Assembly: GCF_020400655.1 (NCBI RefSeq)
Contig: NZ_JAINRC010000005.1
Span: 1-64,000 of the forward strand
DNA: 64,000 nucleotides
Direction of reading: 5' to 3'
From: Streptomyces spinosus
GTDB lineage: Bacteria > Actinomycetota > Actinomycetes > Streptomycetales > Streptomycetaceae
In this document: one piece after another, positions 46,505-56,859 of the stretch
Layout of the letters: each line of letters opens with the position of its first letter
How positions within the stretch are numbered: the first letter of the stretch is position 1
The notes under the pieces: generated by a model
Databases searched by the model: none
Told to the model about the DNA's origin: nothing
Seen by the model: only the letters and a program-made list of their open reading frames with translations
Made by a program: the position numbers and the translations under genes

Positions 46505-47326
46505 CTAGAAGAAGCGCGGATCGTCGAAGACGCCGGACGCGATCAGGTAGACGTAGAAGTCGGCGAGCGCCACGCTCAGCAGCGAGGCCCAGGCCAGCTG
46601 CATGTGGCGGGCGTTGAGCCGGCCGACGAACCGCCAGGCGCGGTAGCGCACGGGGTGCCGGGAGAAGTGCTTGAGCTTGCCGCCGACGATGTGCCGGCAC
46701 GAGTGGCACGAGAGGGTGTACGCCCAGATCAGCGTGATGTTGGCGAGGAAGACCAGGGTGCCGAGCCCCATGTGCCCCCACCGGTAGTGCTGGTCCCGGA
46801 AGGACAGCACCGTGTCGTACGTGAGCACGCCGGCCACCAGCAGGGCGGCGTAGAAGAAGTAGCGGTGGACGTTCTGCAGGACCAGCGGGAAGCGGGTCTC
46901 GCCGGTGTACGTCCGGTGCGGTTCGGCCACCGCGCAGGCGGGCGGGGACGCCCAGAAGGCGCGGTAGTACGCCTTGCGGTAGTAGTAGCAGGTCAGGCGG
47001 AAGCCGAGCGGGAAGATCAGGATGATGACGGCGGGGGAGATGCCCCACCAGCCCCCGAAGAGGTCGGCGTTGGGCCCTGCGCGCATGGTCCGGCAGTTCT
47101 CCGCCAGGCACGGCGAGTAGAACGGCGAGACGTACGGGGCCGCGTAGTAGTGGGCGTTCGCGAAGGCCCGCCACGTCGAGTACACGACGAAGGCCAGCAG
47201 GCCGGCCGCGGTGGCGGCCGGCGCCAGCCACCAGCGGTCGGTCCGCAGGTGCGGGGCGGCGATCGCGGCGCGCGTACGGGTGCGTACGCCACCGCCGTTG
47301 TGCTGGGGTTCCGTACCAGTGGCCAA
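46505..47326 (-). CDS. sdhC: Succinate dehydrogenase cytochrome b subunit (Sdh1-type, single membrane subunit)
   Basis: The 273-residue protein has about five to six hydrophobic segments and histidines suited to haem ligation (QNVHRYFFYAALL, YRWGHMGLGTLV, YTLSCHSCRHIVGG). One larger membrane subunit instead of SdhC plus SdhD matches the actinobacterial Sdh1 complex. It is upstream of sdhA in the same operon. Confidence 0.9.
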   Translation of the reverse strand: MATGTEPQHNGGGVRTRTRAAIAAPHLRTDRWWLAPAATAAGLLAFVVYSTWRAFANAHYYAAPYVSPFYSPCLAENCRTMRAGPNADLFGGWWGISPAVIILIFPLGFRLTCYYYRKAYYRAFWASPPACAVAEPHRTYTGETRFPLVLQNVHRYFFYAALLVAGVLTYDTVLSFRDQHYRWGHMGLGTLVFLANITLIWAYTLSCHSCRHIVGGKLKHFSRHPVRYRAWRFVGRLNARHMQLAWASLLSVALADFYVYLIASGVFDDPRFF

Positions 47327-47354
47327 GGGGGACTCCGGTCGGTTCGGGGGAGTG

Positions 47355-47642
47355 TCAGGGGGCGCGGCGGTCGCGGGCGCCCAGGCCCTCGTCGTCCGAG
47401 TCCGTCCACAGGCTGATGTCGTAGGGCGCGTCGGAGATGGTGACGAGGTCGGGCCGGCGCGGCGCGGCCGGGCCCGCGGCGGCCTCCCGCAGCAGTGCCA
47501 CGCTCTCTCGCAGGTGGTCGGCGTCCAGGCGGACGCGGCGTATCTCCAGGGCGCCGCCGAGCTGGTGTTCCAGGCGGCTCACCGACCGGTTGAGGTCGTC
47601 GAGACAGCGCTGGACGGCGCTGATGTCGTCGTGCACGGACAT
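47355..47642 (-). CDS. Small conserved helical protein upstream of sdhC
   Basis: The 95-residue acidic protein begins MSVHDDISAVQRCLDDLNRS and continues in amphipathic helix to VALLREAAAG, then a short tail with VTISDAPYDISLWTDSDDE. No family is recognised. It lies 28 bp before sdhC, so it probably belongs to the operon; a start-site leader function is possible. Confidence 0.7.
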   Translation of the reverse strand: MSVHDDISAVQRCLDDLNRSVSRLEHQLGGALEIRRVRLDADHLRESVALLREAAAGPAAPRRPDLVTISDAPYDISLWTDSDDEGLGARDRRAP

Positions 47643-47955
47643 GACTTGCCCTCGCTTCCGCGGGTCCGGCGGTCATGGGCGGCAACGTTCACGCGCCTTG
47701 GAGTGTTGCGCCTCCCGACCGCCGGTGTGAAGGGATGTGCAGCGATTGGCCGGGGCGTACGGAGGCACCGCCGGGTGTGTTGCGCCGCACGGGTGGGCTT
47801 ACGGGCTGTCGCCGCCGTGTCGCCCACCGTGTCCGGATCCTTTCCTCTTCAGTGGCCGCATAGATCTGATCAGCTCCATATACCGCCAAACGTGATCAGC
47901 TCCATATACCGACAAATGTGAGCATAAGGCCCGTGGCTTCCTGGAGGTAGCAGAG
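47643..47955. promoter_or_regulatory. Divergent control region: sdh operon and lone solute-binding lipoprotein
   Basis: The 313-bp gap holds no ORF. It contains the 26-bp tandem repeat at 47867-47911 and a strong ribosome site, TGGAGG, for the downstream lipoprotein gene. Where the sdh promoter lies is not clear. Confidence 0.5.
47867..47911 (+). repeat. Tandem 26-bp repeat in promoter of solute-binding protein gene
   Basis: TGATCAGCTCCATATACCG occurs at 47867-47885 and again at 47893-47911, identical over 19 bp, at a 26-bp period. The repeat continues as CCAAACGTGA / ACAAATGTGA. Each copy contains CATATA, so the repeats may be an activator or repressor site on one face of the helix, or carry the -10. 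Confidence 0.85.
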
Positions 47956-50265
47956 ATGTCCTACGACGGCGTTGGGCAGCGCCCCGAAGCGGCGCGAGGC
48001 TCCATCGACGGGCGGCTCTGCCGCGGGGCGCGACCAGCCACCTTGTCCCCGCGGGCGGCCGGCACCCGGTCAGGGCACGTGCGCCGGGCCCTCGTCTTCC
48101 TCGGCGCGGGCGCCCTCGCCGTCCCCCTGCTCGCCGGCTGCGGCGAGGACGAGGAGGCCAGCCGCCCCCTCGCACCGCAGGACATCGCCCTGGTCGCCCG
48201 GGACAAGGTCACCGACGGCGGCACCCTGAAGTGGGCCGTGGACGCCGTACCGGAGACCCTGAACACCTTCCAGGCCGACGCCGACGCCGGCACCAGCCGG
48301 GTCGCCCAGGCCGTGCTCCCGTCCATGTTCCGGCTGGACGCCGCCGGGCGGCCGGTGGCCAATCCGGCCTACCTGGAATCGGCCAAGGTCATCGAGACCG
48401 AGCCGCGCCAGGTCGTGCTGTACAAGCTGAACCAGCAGGCCGTGTGGACCGACGGCCGGGAGATCGGCGCCGCCGACTTCGTCGCCCAGTGGCGCGCCCT
48501 GTCGGGCAAGAACAGCGCCTTCTGGACCGCCCGAAACGCCGGCTACGACCGCATCGCCAAGATCGAGCGCGGGGCCAGCGACCTCCAGGTCAGGGTCACC
48601 TTCTCCCGCCCCTACGCCGACTGGAAGTCGCTGTTCTCCCCGCTGTACCCGAAGGACGTCATGGGCACCCCGGACGCCTTCAACGACGGCGCCCGGCGCA
48701 AGCTGAAGGTCACCGCCGGGCCGTTCAAGGTGGCGAAGGTCGACACCGCCAAGAAGGACGTCGTCCTCACCCGCAACCCGCGCTGGTGGGGCAAGCCCGC
48801 CAAGCTCAACGAGATCGTGCTGCACGCCGTGACGCGCGACAAGCGGGCCGCCGCCCTCGCCGACGGCAGCGTGGACCTCACCGAGGTCGACTCCGCCGAC
48901 GCCCAGCGGATCGGCCTCGCCCACCGCGAGAAGGGCACCGGCACCCCGCTCCAGGGAGCCGGGGGCAAGACCTCGGCGAAGAAGCTGCGCGACTGGGCGC
49001 TTGCGCACGGCTTCACGTCCGACCAGGTGCACACGGGCAGGCAGAAGCTGCGCAAGGCCATCACCCGCTACCTGGAGCAGCAGCAGGCGCTGCGGGACGT
49101 CGAGGTCCGCAAGTCCCTGGAGCCCGCCTACACCCAGCTCGCCCTCAACGGCTCCACCGGCCCCCTCGCCGACGAACGGGTCCGCCGGGCCGTCGCCCGC
49201 GCCCTGGACCGCGTGGAGCTGGCCCGGCTGGTCCTCACCCCGCTGGGGCTGCCCGCCGTACCGGTCGGCAGCCACCTCGCCCTGTCCGGGCAGGCCGCCT
49301 ACGCCGACGGCAGCGGCGCGATCGGCGGCCAGGACGCCAAGGAGGCGCAGGCGCTGCTCGCCGACGCCGGCTGGGTGCGCGGCGGCCCGCTCAAGGAGCC
49401 GAAGAAGCCCGAGAAGGCGGCCGGCCCCCAGCGTCCCACCGAGGACGTGTCGAACGGCGGCAAGGACGGCGAGTACATCGTCGGGGAGGACGACGACGAC
49501 GAGAAGGGCCGCGACGACGGGCCCGGCGGCGGGAGCCACGGCGGCGCGGACGGCGACGGCAAGCACGAGCAACGGGAGTCCGCCGGCAGCCGGCACGAGC
49601 ACCCCGGCCAGCGCCCCGAGGGGGAGGGCAAGCACGGCGGCGCGCCCGGCGCGTACGCCCCGCAGGGCACGGCCGCCCCGGCCGCCGCGCCCGCCGGACC
49701 GCTCGCCAAGGACGGCAAGCCGCTCGCGCTGCGCTTCGTCCTGCCCTCCGGACCCGGCTCGGAGACGCTGAACTCGGTCGGCGAGCGGATCTCCGCGATG
49801 CTGGAGCAGGTCGGCATCCGCACGACGATCACCAAGGTCTCGGACGAGAGCTACTTCAAGGACCACATCGCCGCCGGCGACTACGACCTCGCCCTGTACT
49901 CCTGGCCGTCCTCCGCGTTCCCGGCGACGGACGCCCGGCCCATCTACGCCAAGCCGGTCGCGGCGGCGGACGGCTCGGTGAACGTCGAGCAGAACTTCAC
50001 ACGGGTCGGCACGGACCAGGTCGACCAGCTCTTCGACCAGGCCGCGACCACGCTGGACGAGGACGAGGAGCGCTCCCTGATCCGCAAGGCCGACGCCCGC
50101 ATCTGGGCCGCCGCGGGCTCCATCCCGCTCTACCAGCGGCCCCAGCTGGTGGGGGTCCGCAAGAACGTGGTCAACGCGGGGGCCTTCGGCTTCGGGACGC
50201 CGGTCTACGAGGACATGGGCTTTTTGAAGAAGGGCGCGAAGGTCTCGCCGAGCCCGGCCGGATAG
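47956..50265 (+). CDS. ABC-type peptide-binding lipoprotein (SBP family 5) with acidic insert
   Basis: In this 769-residue protein, the membrane-export segment RALVFLGAGALAVPLLAGC gives a lipobox at about Cys62, after a 40-residue N-terminal extension. The family 5 (peptide/nickel) fold follows: GTLKWAVDAVPETLNTFQAD, read in part, LNQQAVWTDGREIGAADFV, and the final NEVYE-like region. Residues about 480-570 are a low-complexity insert rich in Asp, Gly, Glu and His (DDDDEKGRDDGPGGGSHGGAD, in part), unusual in this family. ATG 47956 has TGGAGG nine nt upstream. No permease or ATPase gene adjoins, so it must share a transporter, possibly one of the two oligopeptide systems downstream. Confidence 0.85.
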   Translation: MSYDGVGQRPEAARGSIDGRLCRGARPATLSPRAAGTRSGHVRRALVFLGAGALAVPLLAGCGEDEEASRPLAPQDIALVARDKVTDGGTLKWAVDAVPETLNTFQADADAGTSRVAQAVLPSMFRLDAAGRPVANPAYLESAKVIETEPRQVVLYKLNQQAVWTDGREIGAADFVAQWRALSGKNSAFWTARNAGYDRIAKIERGASDLQVRVTFSRPYADWKSLFSPLYPKDVMGTPDAFNDGARRKLKVTAGPFKVAKVDTAKKDVVLTRNPRWWGKPAKLNEIVLHAVTRDKRAAALADGSVDLTEVDSADAQRIGLAHREKGTGTPLQGAGGKTSAKKLRDWALAHGFTSDQVHTGRQKLRKAITRYLEQQQALRDVEVRKSLEPAYTQLALNGSTGPLADERVRRAVARALDRVELARLVLTPLGLPAVPVGSHLALSGQAAYADGSGAIGGQDAKEAQALLADAGWVRGGPLKEPKKPEKAAGPQRPTEDVSNGGKDGEYIVGEDDDDEKGRDDGPGGGSHGGADGDGKHEQRESAGSRHEHPGQRPEGEGKHGGAPGAYAPQGTAAPAAAPAGPLAKDGKPLALRFVLPSGPGSETLNSVGERISAMLEQVGIRTTITKVSDESYFKDHIAAGDYDLALYSWPSSAFPATDARPIYAKPVAAADGSVNVEQNFTRVGTDQVDQLFDQAATTLDEDEERSLIRKADARIWAAAGSIPLYQRPQLVGVRKNVVNAGAFGFGTPVYEDMGFLKKGAKVSPSPAG

Positions 50266-50438
50266 CCGGCGCCGGGTGCCCCGAAGGCGGCCTGAGCTGC
50301 ACCGACGTATCCCGGCGCGCCCCGGCGGCAGCGGCCACGTACCATGGGGTGAGGCCGTGGCGTGTCCAGCCCGGCAGGGCCCGCGCGACACGGACGTACG
50401 CGCAGGGCAGTCCGCACACTCCGGGAGTACGCCACACT

Positions 50439-52346
<1,908 letters not shown>

Positions 52347-52371
52347 TTCCCGGCCACCTCCCGGCCGCCTG

Positions 52372-52410
52372 AGCCCGGGTTCCCCCATCGTGGGGGAACC
52401 CGGGCTTTTT
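52372..52410 (+). terminator. Rho-independent terminator after typA
   Basis: A perfect 16-bp stem is formed by AGCCCGGGTTCCCCCA (52372-52387) and its complement (52391-52406). A T-run to 52410 follows. Confidence 0.95.
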
Positions 52411-52412
52411 GC

Positions 52413-52837
52413 AACCGGTTTTCGGGCGGCCCATGTCCGACATGCGGAGATCGCTGCCCGATAGCCATGTAACAAGTCCGTTTCGCGCCTTCTTCTGACG
52501 AACAGTTTGTCCAGATTTTGGAAGGTGTAGGCGCGAGCCGTGACTGAATTGAGATCTACGGGCAGTGGTCGGTGGTCGACCCATGGCAGATAGTTAGCCG
52601 CGTAGCGCTCGGGTCAATGGGTCTCGCGCTGTGGGGACAGCGCCGACTCACGAGCACCACTGGGTTTCTGACCCTCCGTCAGGGGTGTCGGAGGGAAGAC
52701 GGAAACCCTCGCCAGCTGGTGAACACGTGAAGTCATGAGGAGGGAACCCCGGTAACTACGCGCGTCCGACTGCGGTCACGCGCGTTCTCGGAGTACGCGG
52801 ACACCTCTCACGCTCATACCTGTGAAACGGACGAACC
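52413..52837 (+). promoter_or_regulatory. bldK upstream region and leader
   Basis: The 425-bp gap precedes bldKA. It is long for a promoter and contains no ORF. Two strongly folding segments (52626-52643, 52655-52721) lie in its 3' half, and a weaker long-range pair, CGCGCCT (52484-52490) with AGGCGCG (52529-52535), lies earlier. Transcription of bldK is known to be developmentally controlled in S. coelicolor; the promoter was not placed here. Confidence 0.55.
52626..52721 (+). ncRNA. Candidate structured 5' leader element of the bldK operon
   Basis: The first hairpin, GCGCTGT-GGGG-ACAGCGC (52626-52643), is 7 bp with a GGGG loop. The second element is a nested stem. CACCA (52655-52659) pairs with TGGTG (52717-52721). 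GGGTTTC (52662-52668) pairs with GAAACCC (52702-52708). CCCTCCG (52672-52678) pairs with CGGAGGG (52689-52695). All pairs are perfect. It could be a riboswitch or attenuator, but no known class was recognised. Confidence 0.45.
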
Positions 52838-53878
52838 GTGACAAGTCCTATCGACATAGAGGGCGGCGGGGCTTCGGTCGTCGTCGACGGCGCACCAGGG
52901 CCGGAGACGAAGAGCGAACCCGTCAAGCTCGCGGGCCGGTCCCCCGGCCAGCTGATGTGGCTGCGCTTCAAGCGCGACCGCACGGGCGTCATCTGCGCCG
53001 TGGTGGTGATCGGCTACTTCGTCGTCGCCCTGCTCGCACCGCTGCTGGTGAAGCTGTCGGGCACTGATCCGTACACCCTGTACGGACAGGACCCCACCTA
53101 CGCCGACAAGCCGGTCCTCGACGAGTTCGGGCTTCCGCTGGGGTACCTGGGGGGCGTCTCCGGCGACCACTGGTTCGGCGTCGAACCGCAGTACGGCCGC
53201 GACCTCTACGCCATGCTGCTGTACGGCATGCGCACCTCGCTGTACATGGCGCTGGGCATCACCGTCCTCATCATGGTCACCGGCATCCTGATCGGCCTGA
53301 TCGGCGGGTACTTCGGCGGCCGCACGGACTACTGGATCGGCCGCGGCACCGACTTCTTCCTCTCCTTCCCGCAACAGCTGTTCTTCATCGCCTTCATGCC
53401 CGTCGTCACGTCCTTCTTCGTGAACCCCCGCGAGGAGACGCCGACCTACTTCCGCGCCCTGGCCATGCTGATCGTGCTGTGGCTGCTGGGCTGGATGGGC
53501 ATGGCCCGACTGGTCCGTTCCACCGTACTGTCCCTGCGCGAACGGGAGTTCGTGGAGGCGGCCAAGGTGTCGGGCGCCTCGCCGTGGCGGATCGTGCGCA
53601 AGGAGATCCTGCCCAACGTCGTCACCCCGATCCTGGTGCAGTTCACGTACCAGCTGCCCAGCACCATCCTCAGCATCGCCTTCCTGTCCTTCGCGGGCGT
53701 CGGGTTCGTCGAGCCGACGCCCGACTGGGGACGCCTCTTCGCCGCCGGCGCCCGGTACGCCGAGCAGGACCCGGCGTTCATGTTCTTCCCCGGGGTGGCG
53801 CTGGTGATCTTCGTCCTGTGCTTCAACCTCCTCGGGGACTCCGTACGGGACGCGTTCGACCCCAAGTCCGGGCGGTAG
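52838..53878 (+). CDS. bldKA: BldKA, oligopeptide ABC permease (DppC-type)
   Basis: The 346-residue inner-membrane permease has a hydrophobic N-terminal helix (ICAVVVIGYFVVALLAPLL) and a DppC/OppC core. The EAA loop is REFVEAAKVSGASPWRIVRKEILPNV (in part). It forms the channel with BldKC. The gene order permease, binding protein, permease, ATPase, ATPase, directly after typA, is that of the bldK locus, needed for aerial mycelium formation in S. coelicolor. Confidence 0.9.
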   Translation: MTSPIDIEGGGASVVVDGAPGPETKSEPVKLAGRSPGQLMWLRFKRDRTGVICAVVVIGYFVVALLAPLLVKLSGTDPYTLYGQDPTYADKPVLDEFGLPLGYLGGVSGDHWFGVEPQYGRDLYAMLLYGMRTSLYMALGITVLIMVTGILIGLIGGYFGGRTDYWIGRGTDFFLSFPQQLFFIAFMPVVTSFFVNPREETPTYFRALAMLIVLWLLGWMGMARLVRSTVLSLREREFVEAAKVSGASPWRIVRKEILPNVVTPILVQFTYQLPSTILSIAFLSFAGVGFVEPTPDWGRLFAAGARYAEQDPAFMFFPGVALVIFVLCFNLLGDSVRDAFDPKSGR

Positions 53879-53981
53879 GTCGTCCGTTGGGTGGGGGTGG
53901 CTGCCGCCCCCGCCGGCCCGCACCCGGCCGGCGCCCGGCAGATCTCACGGATAACAACCGACAGGTAGGTGGATTCGCCAC

Positions 53982-55775
53982 ATGATGTCTCATCGCGCCC
54001 GCGGAGCGCGTGCCGTAGTGATCGCCATCGCGGCCGGCTCCCTGGCTCTCACGGGCTGCTCCAAGAACGAGGGCGGCAAATCCGGCAGGGACTCCAAGAA
54101 GGACCAGAAGGAAGCGGCGGTCCAGTCCAAGGCGGTCACCTATGTCGACGCCGCGGGCTCGACCGGACCCGCGAAGGACGTGCCCGGCGCCAAACCCGGC
54201 GGCACGATCACGATCTACCAGGAGGCGGGCCTGTCCCACCTGGACCCCGCCCAGATCTACGTCTCCGACGCCGGCCAGGTCGCCAACCTCCTCTTCCGCC
54301 GTCTGACCCAGTTCCAGGAGGACGACAAGGGCAACGTGTCCGTCGTCGGTGACCTCGCCACCGACTCCGGGAAGTCCTCCGACGGCGGCAAGACCTGGAC
54401 CTTCACGCTGAAGGACGGCATCAAGGACGAGAACGGCAACCCGATCACGTCTGCCGATGTCCGGCACACCGTCGAGCGTCAGTACGCGAAGTTCATCTTC
54501 GACGGCCCGACCTACCTCCAGACCTGGCTGAGCGGCGCGGACTACCGCAAGGCCCTGCCGGGCGGCGGCTTCGACGGCAAGCACCTGCCGGCCTCCGTGC
54601 TGGACACCCCGGACGACAAGACGGTGGTGTTCCACTTCGACCAGGCGCGCCCGGACCTGCCGCAGACGCTCGCCATGGCCGGCTACGCCGTCGTCCCGGC
54701 GAAGGGCGACACCAAGGAGGGCTACGAGAAGAAGCCGGTCGCCACCGGCCCGTACAAGATCGCCGAGAACAAGCCCGGCAAGACCCTGAAGATGGTCAAG
54801 AACACCAACTGGGACCCGAAGACCGACTCCGTGCGCCACCAGTACGTCGACGGCTTCACCATCCAGTTCGGCGTCACCGAGTCCACCCAGACCAAGCGTC
54901 TGATCGCGGACAAGGGCGAGAACAGGAACGCCATCCAGCTCACCAACGGCGTCGAGGCCACGCAGATCCAGGACGTCGTCAACAACCCCGAGGCCAGCAA
55001 GCGCACGGTCAAGGGCTACCAGCCCTACGTGATGACGCTGGCCTTCAACCTCGACCGGGTCAAGGACAAGAAGGTCCGCGAGGCCATCACCTACGCGGTC
55101 AACTCCAAGTCCCTCATCGCCGGGGAGGGCGGCGCCTACGGCGGTGACGTCGCGCCGAACTACTTCGCGCCGACGCTGCCCGGCTACGAGGCGAGCTACG
55201 ACCCCTACGGCCGTCTGAAGACCCCGCAGGGCAACATCGCCAAGGCCAAGGAGACCCTCAAGGACGTCCCGGCCGGCGAGAAGAAGATCGTGTTCGCCTA
55301 CCCCAACAGCGAGGCCGGCCAGAAGCGCAAGGTCGCCATCGAGGACGCCCTGACCAAGGTCGGGATCGACGTCGTCGCCAAGGAGGTCGACTCGGCGAGC
55401 TACTACGAGCAGATCGGCAAGCTCGACAACCCGTACGACGCCTACATCACCGGCTGGGGCCAGGACTGGCCGTCGCCGGGTACCGTCGTCACCCCGATCT
55501 ACGACGGCACGCAGGTCTTCGACGGCTCCGCGAACTACTCGCACGTCAAGGACCCGAAGGTCGACGCCCTCATCAAGAAGGCCCTGACGCAGAACCCGAC
55601 CGACGCCGCCAAGACCTGGAAGGAAGCGCACCACTACCTGCTGGAGAACGTCATCCCGGCGGCCCCGCTGTGGTACACGAAGCAGTTCCAGATCTCCGGC
55701 TCGAACGTGGGCGGTGCCCGCTACGGCTCGGTGTCCAGCCTCATCGACATCAACCGGCTGTACCTGAAGTCGTGA
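53982..55775 (+). CDS. bldKB: BldKB, oligopeptide-binding lipoprotein
   Basis: The 597-residue lipoprotein has a signal peptide ending in SLALTGC, then a Lys/Asp/Glu-rich linker. The family 5 binding fold has LSHLDPAQIYVSDAGQVANL and the C-terminal TGWGQDWPSPGTVVTPIYDG. It captures extracellular oligopeptides for BldKA/BldKC. A hairpin follows (55790-55821) that could protect its 3' end. Confidence 0.9.
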   Translation: MMSHRARGARAVVIAIAAGSLALTGCSKNEGGKSGRDSKKDQKEAAVQSKAVTYVDAAGSTGPAKDVPGAKPGGTITIYQEAGLSHLDPAQIYVSDAGQVANLLFRRLTQFQEDDKGNVSVVGDLATDSGKSSDGGKTWTFTLKDGIKDENGNPITSADVRHTVERQYAKFIFDGPTYLQTWLSGADYRKALPGGGFDGKHLPASVLDTPDDKTVVFHFDQARPDLPQTLAMAGYAVVPAKGDTKEGYEKKPVATGPYKIAENKPGKTLKMVKNTNWDPKTDSVRHQYVDGFTIQFGVTESTQTKRLIADKGENRNAIQLTNGVEATQIQDVVNNPEASKRTVKGYQPYVMTLAFNLDRVKDKKVREAITYAVNSKSLIAGEGGAYGGDVAPNYFAPTLPGYEASYDPYGRLKTPQGNIAKAKETLKDVPAGEKKIVFAYPNSEAGQKRKVAIEDALTKVGIDVVAKEVDSASYYEQIGKLDNPYDAYITGWGQDWPSPGTVVTPIYDGTQVFDGSANYSHVKDPKVDALIKKALTQNPTDAAKTWKEAHHYLLENVIPAAPLWYTKQFQISGSNVGGARYGSVSSLIDINRLYLKS

Positions 55776-55789
55776 CCCGCGGCTGACCC

Positions 55790-55821
55790 AGGGGGCGCGC
55801 TCCGCAGCGAGCGCGCCCCCT
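55790..55821 (+). terminator. Intercistronic hairpin between bldKB and bldKC
   Basis: AGGGGGCGCGCT (55790-55801) and its complement (55810-55821) form a perfect 12-bp stem with an 8-nt loop. Such processing or partial terminator structures after binding-protein genes raise that mRNA relative to the permease genes. There is no T-tract. Confidence 0.65.
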
Positions 55822-55867
55822 GCCCGAGCGCCCCCTACCCACCGTCTCCGCAGAGAGCCAGCCCGCC

Positions 55868-56845
55868 ATGCTTCAGTTCATCATCCGGCGCACGGTCGGC
55901 GCCTTCGTCACGCTCTTCCTCATCGGGGCGGCGACCTTCTTCCTCTTCGTGGCCGCACCCTCCGACTACGCCTCCCTGGCCTGCGGCAAGGACTGTTCGC
56001 CCCAGCGGCTGGCGGACATCCGGGAGGCCCTCGGGCTCAACCTGCCCCTGGCCCAGCAGTTCTGGGACTTCATGTCCGGCATCGTGACGGGCCGCGACTT
56101 CCCCACCGGGCACTGCTCGGCCCCCTGCCTGGGCGTGTCGTTCTACTCGGGGGACATGGTCTGGAGCACCATCATGGACCGGTTCCCGCTGACCCTCACC
56201 CTGACCGCCGGCGGCGCGATCGTCTTCCTCGTCATCGGCATCGGCGCGGGCATGATCGCCGCCTACCGGCGCGGGACCCTGGTCGACAAGGTCGCCACCG
56301 GCGCGTCCATGGTGCTCAGCTCGTTCCAGATCTACTTCCTCGGCCCGATCGTGCTGACGGTCCTCGTCTACAGCACCGGCTGGATGGAGGACCCCCGGTA
56401 CGTGCCCCTCACCGAGGACCCGGTCGGCTGGTTCGTCGGGATGTCGATCCCGGTCTGTGTGATGGCCACGATCTTCACCGCGCAGTACACCCGTATGGCG
56501 CGCTCCTCGATGATCGAACAGCTCGCCGAGGACCATGTGCGCACCGCCCGGGCCAAGGGCATGTCACGCAGGTACGTCTTCCTGCGCTACGCCTGGCGCG
56601 GCTCGCTCATCCCGATCGTCACCGTGCTCGGCATCGATGTCAGCTCCATGCTGGGCGGCGCCGTCGTCACCGAACTGACCTTCTCCCTCCAGGGGATCGG
56701 CCGGCTCGCCGTGGACGGCGCGGTCAACAAGGACCTGCCGCTGACGATGGGGGTCATGCTGTTCGGCGCCTTCTTCATCCTGGTCATCAACATCCTGACC
56801 GACATCACCTACGCGTGGATCGACCCCCGCATCCGGCTCTCCTAG
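55868..56845 (+). CDS. bldKC: BldKC, oligopeptide ABC permease (DppB-type)
   Basis: The 325-residue membrane protein has the DppB N-terminus MLQFIIRRTVGAFVTLFLIG and a Cys pair region ASLACGKDCSPQRLADI. The EAA loop is EDHVRTARAKGMSRRYVFLRYAWRGSLIP (in part). It partners BldKA. Its stop is fused to the ribosome site of bldKD. Confidence 0.92.
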   Translation: MLQFIIRRTVGAFVTLFLIGAATFFLFVAAPSDYASLACGKDCSPQRLADIREALGLNLPLAQQFWDFMSGIVTGRDFPTGHCSAPCLGVSFYSGDMVWSTIMDRFPLTLTLTAGGAIVFLVIGIGAGMIAAYRRGTLVDKVATGASMVLSSFQIYFLGPIVLTVLVYSTGWMEDPRYVPLTEDPVGWFVGMSIPVCVMATIFTAQYTRMARSSMIEQLAEDHVRTARAKGMSRRYVFLRYAWRGSLIPIVTVLGIDVSSMLGGAVVTELTFSLQGIGRLAVDGAVNKDLPLTMGVMLFGAFFILVINILTDITYAWIDPRIRLS

Positions 56846-56859
56846 GAAGAACAGCCATC

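Noticed and set aside
52655..52760. Cyclic di-AMP (ydaO) or cobalamin riboswitch in the bldK leader
   Set aside because: The short matches (GGGAACCCCGG, GGTAAC and GGTG-like pieces) are not in the order or spacing of either consensus, so the element is reported only as an unclassified structure.
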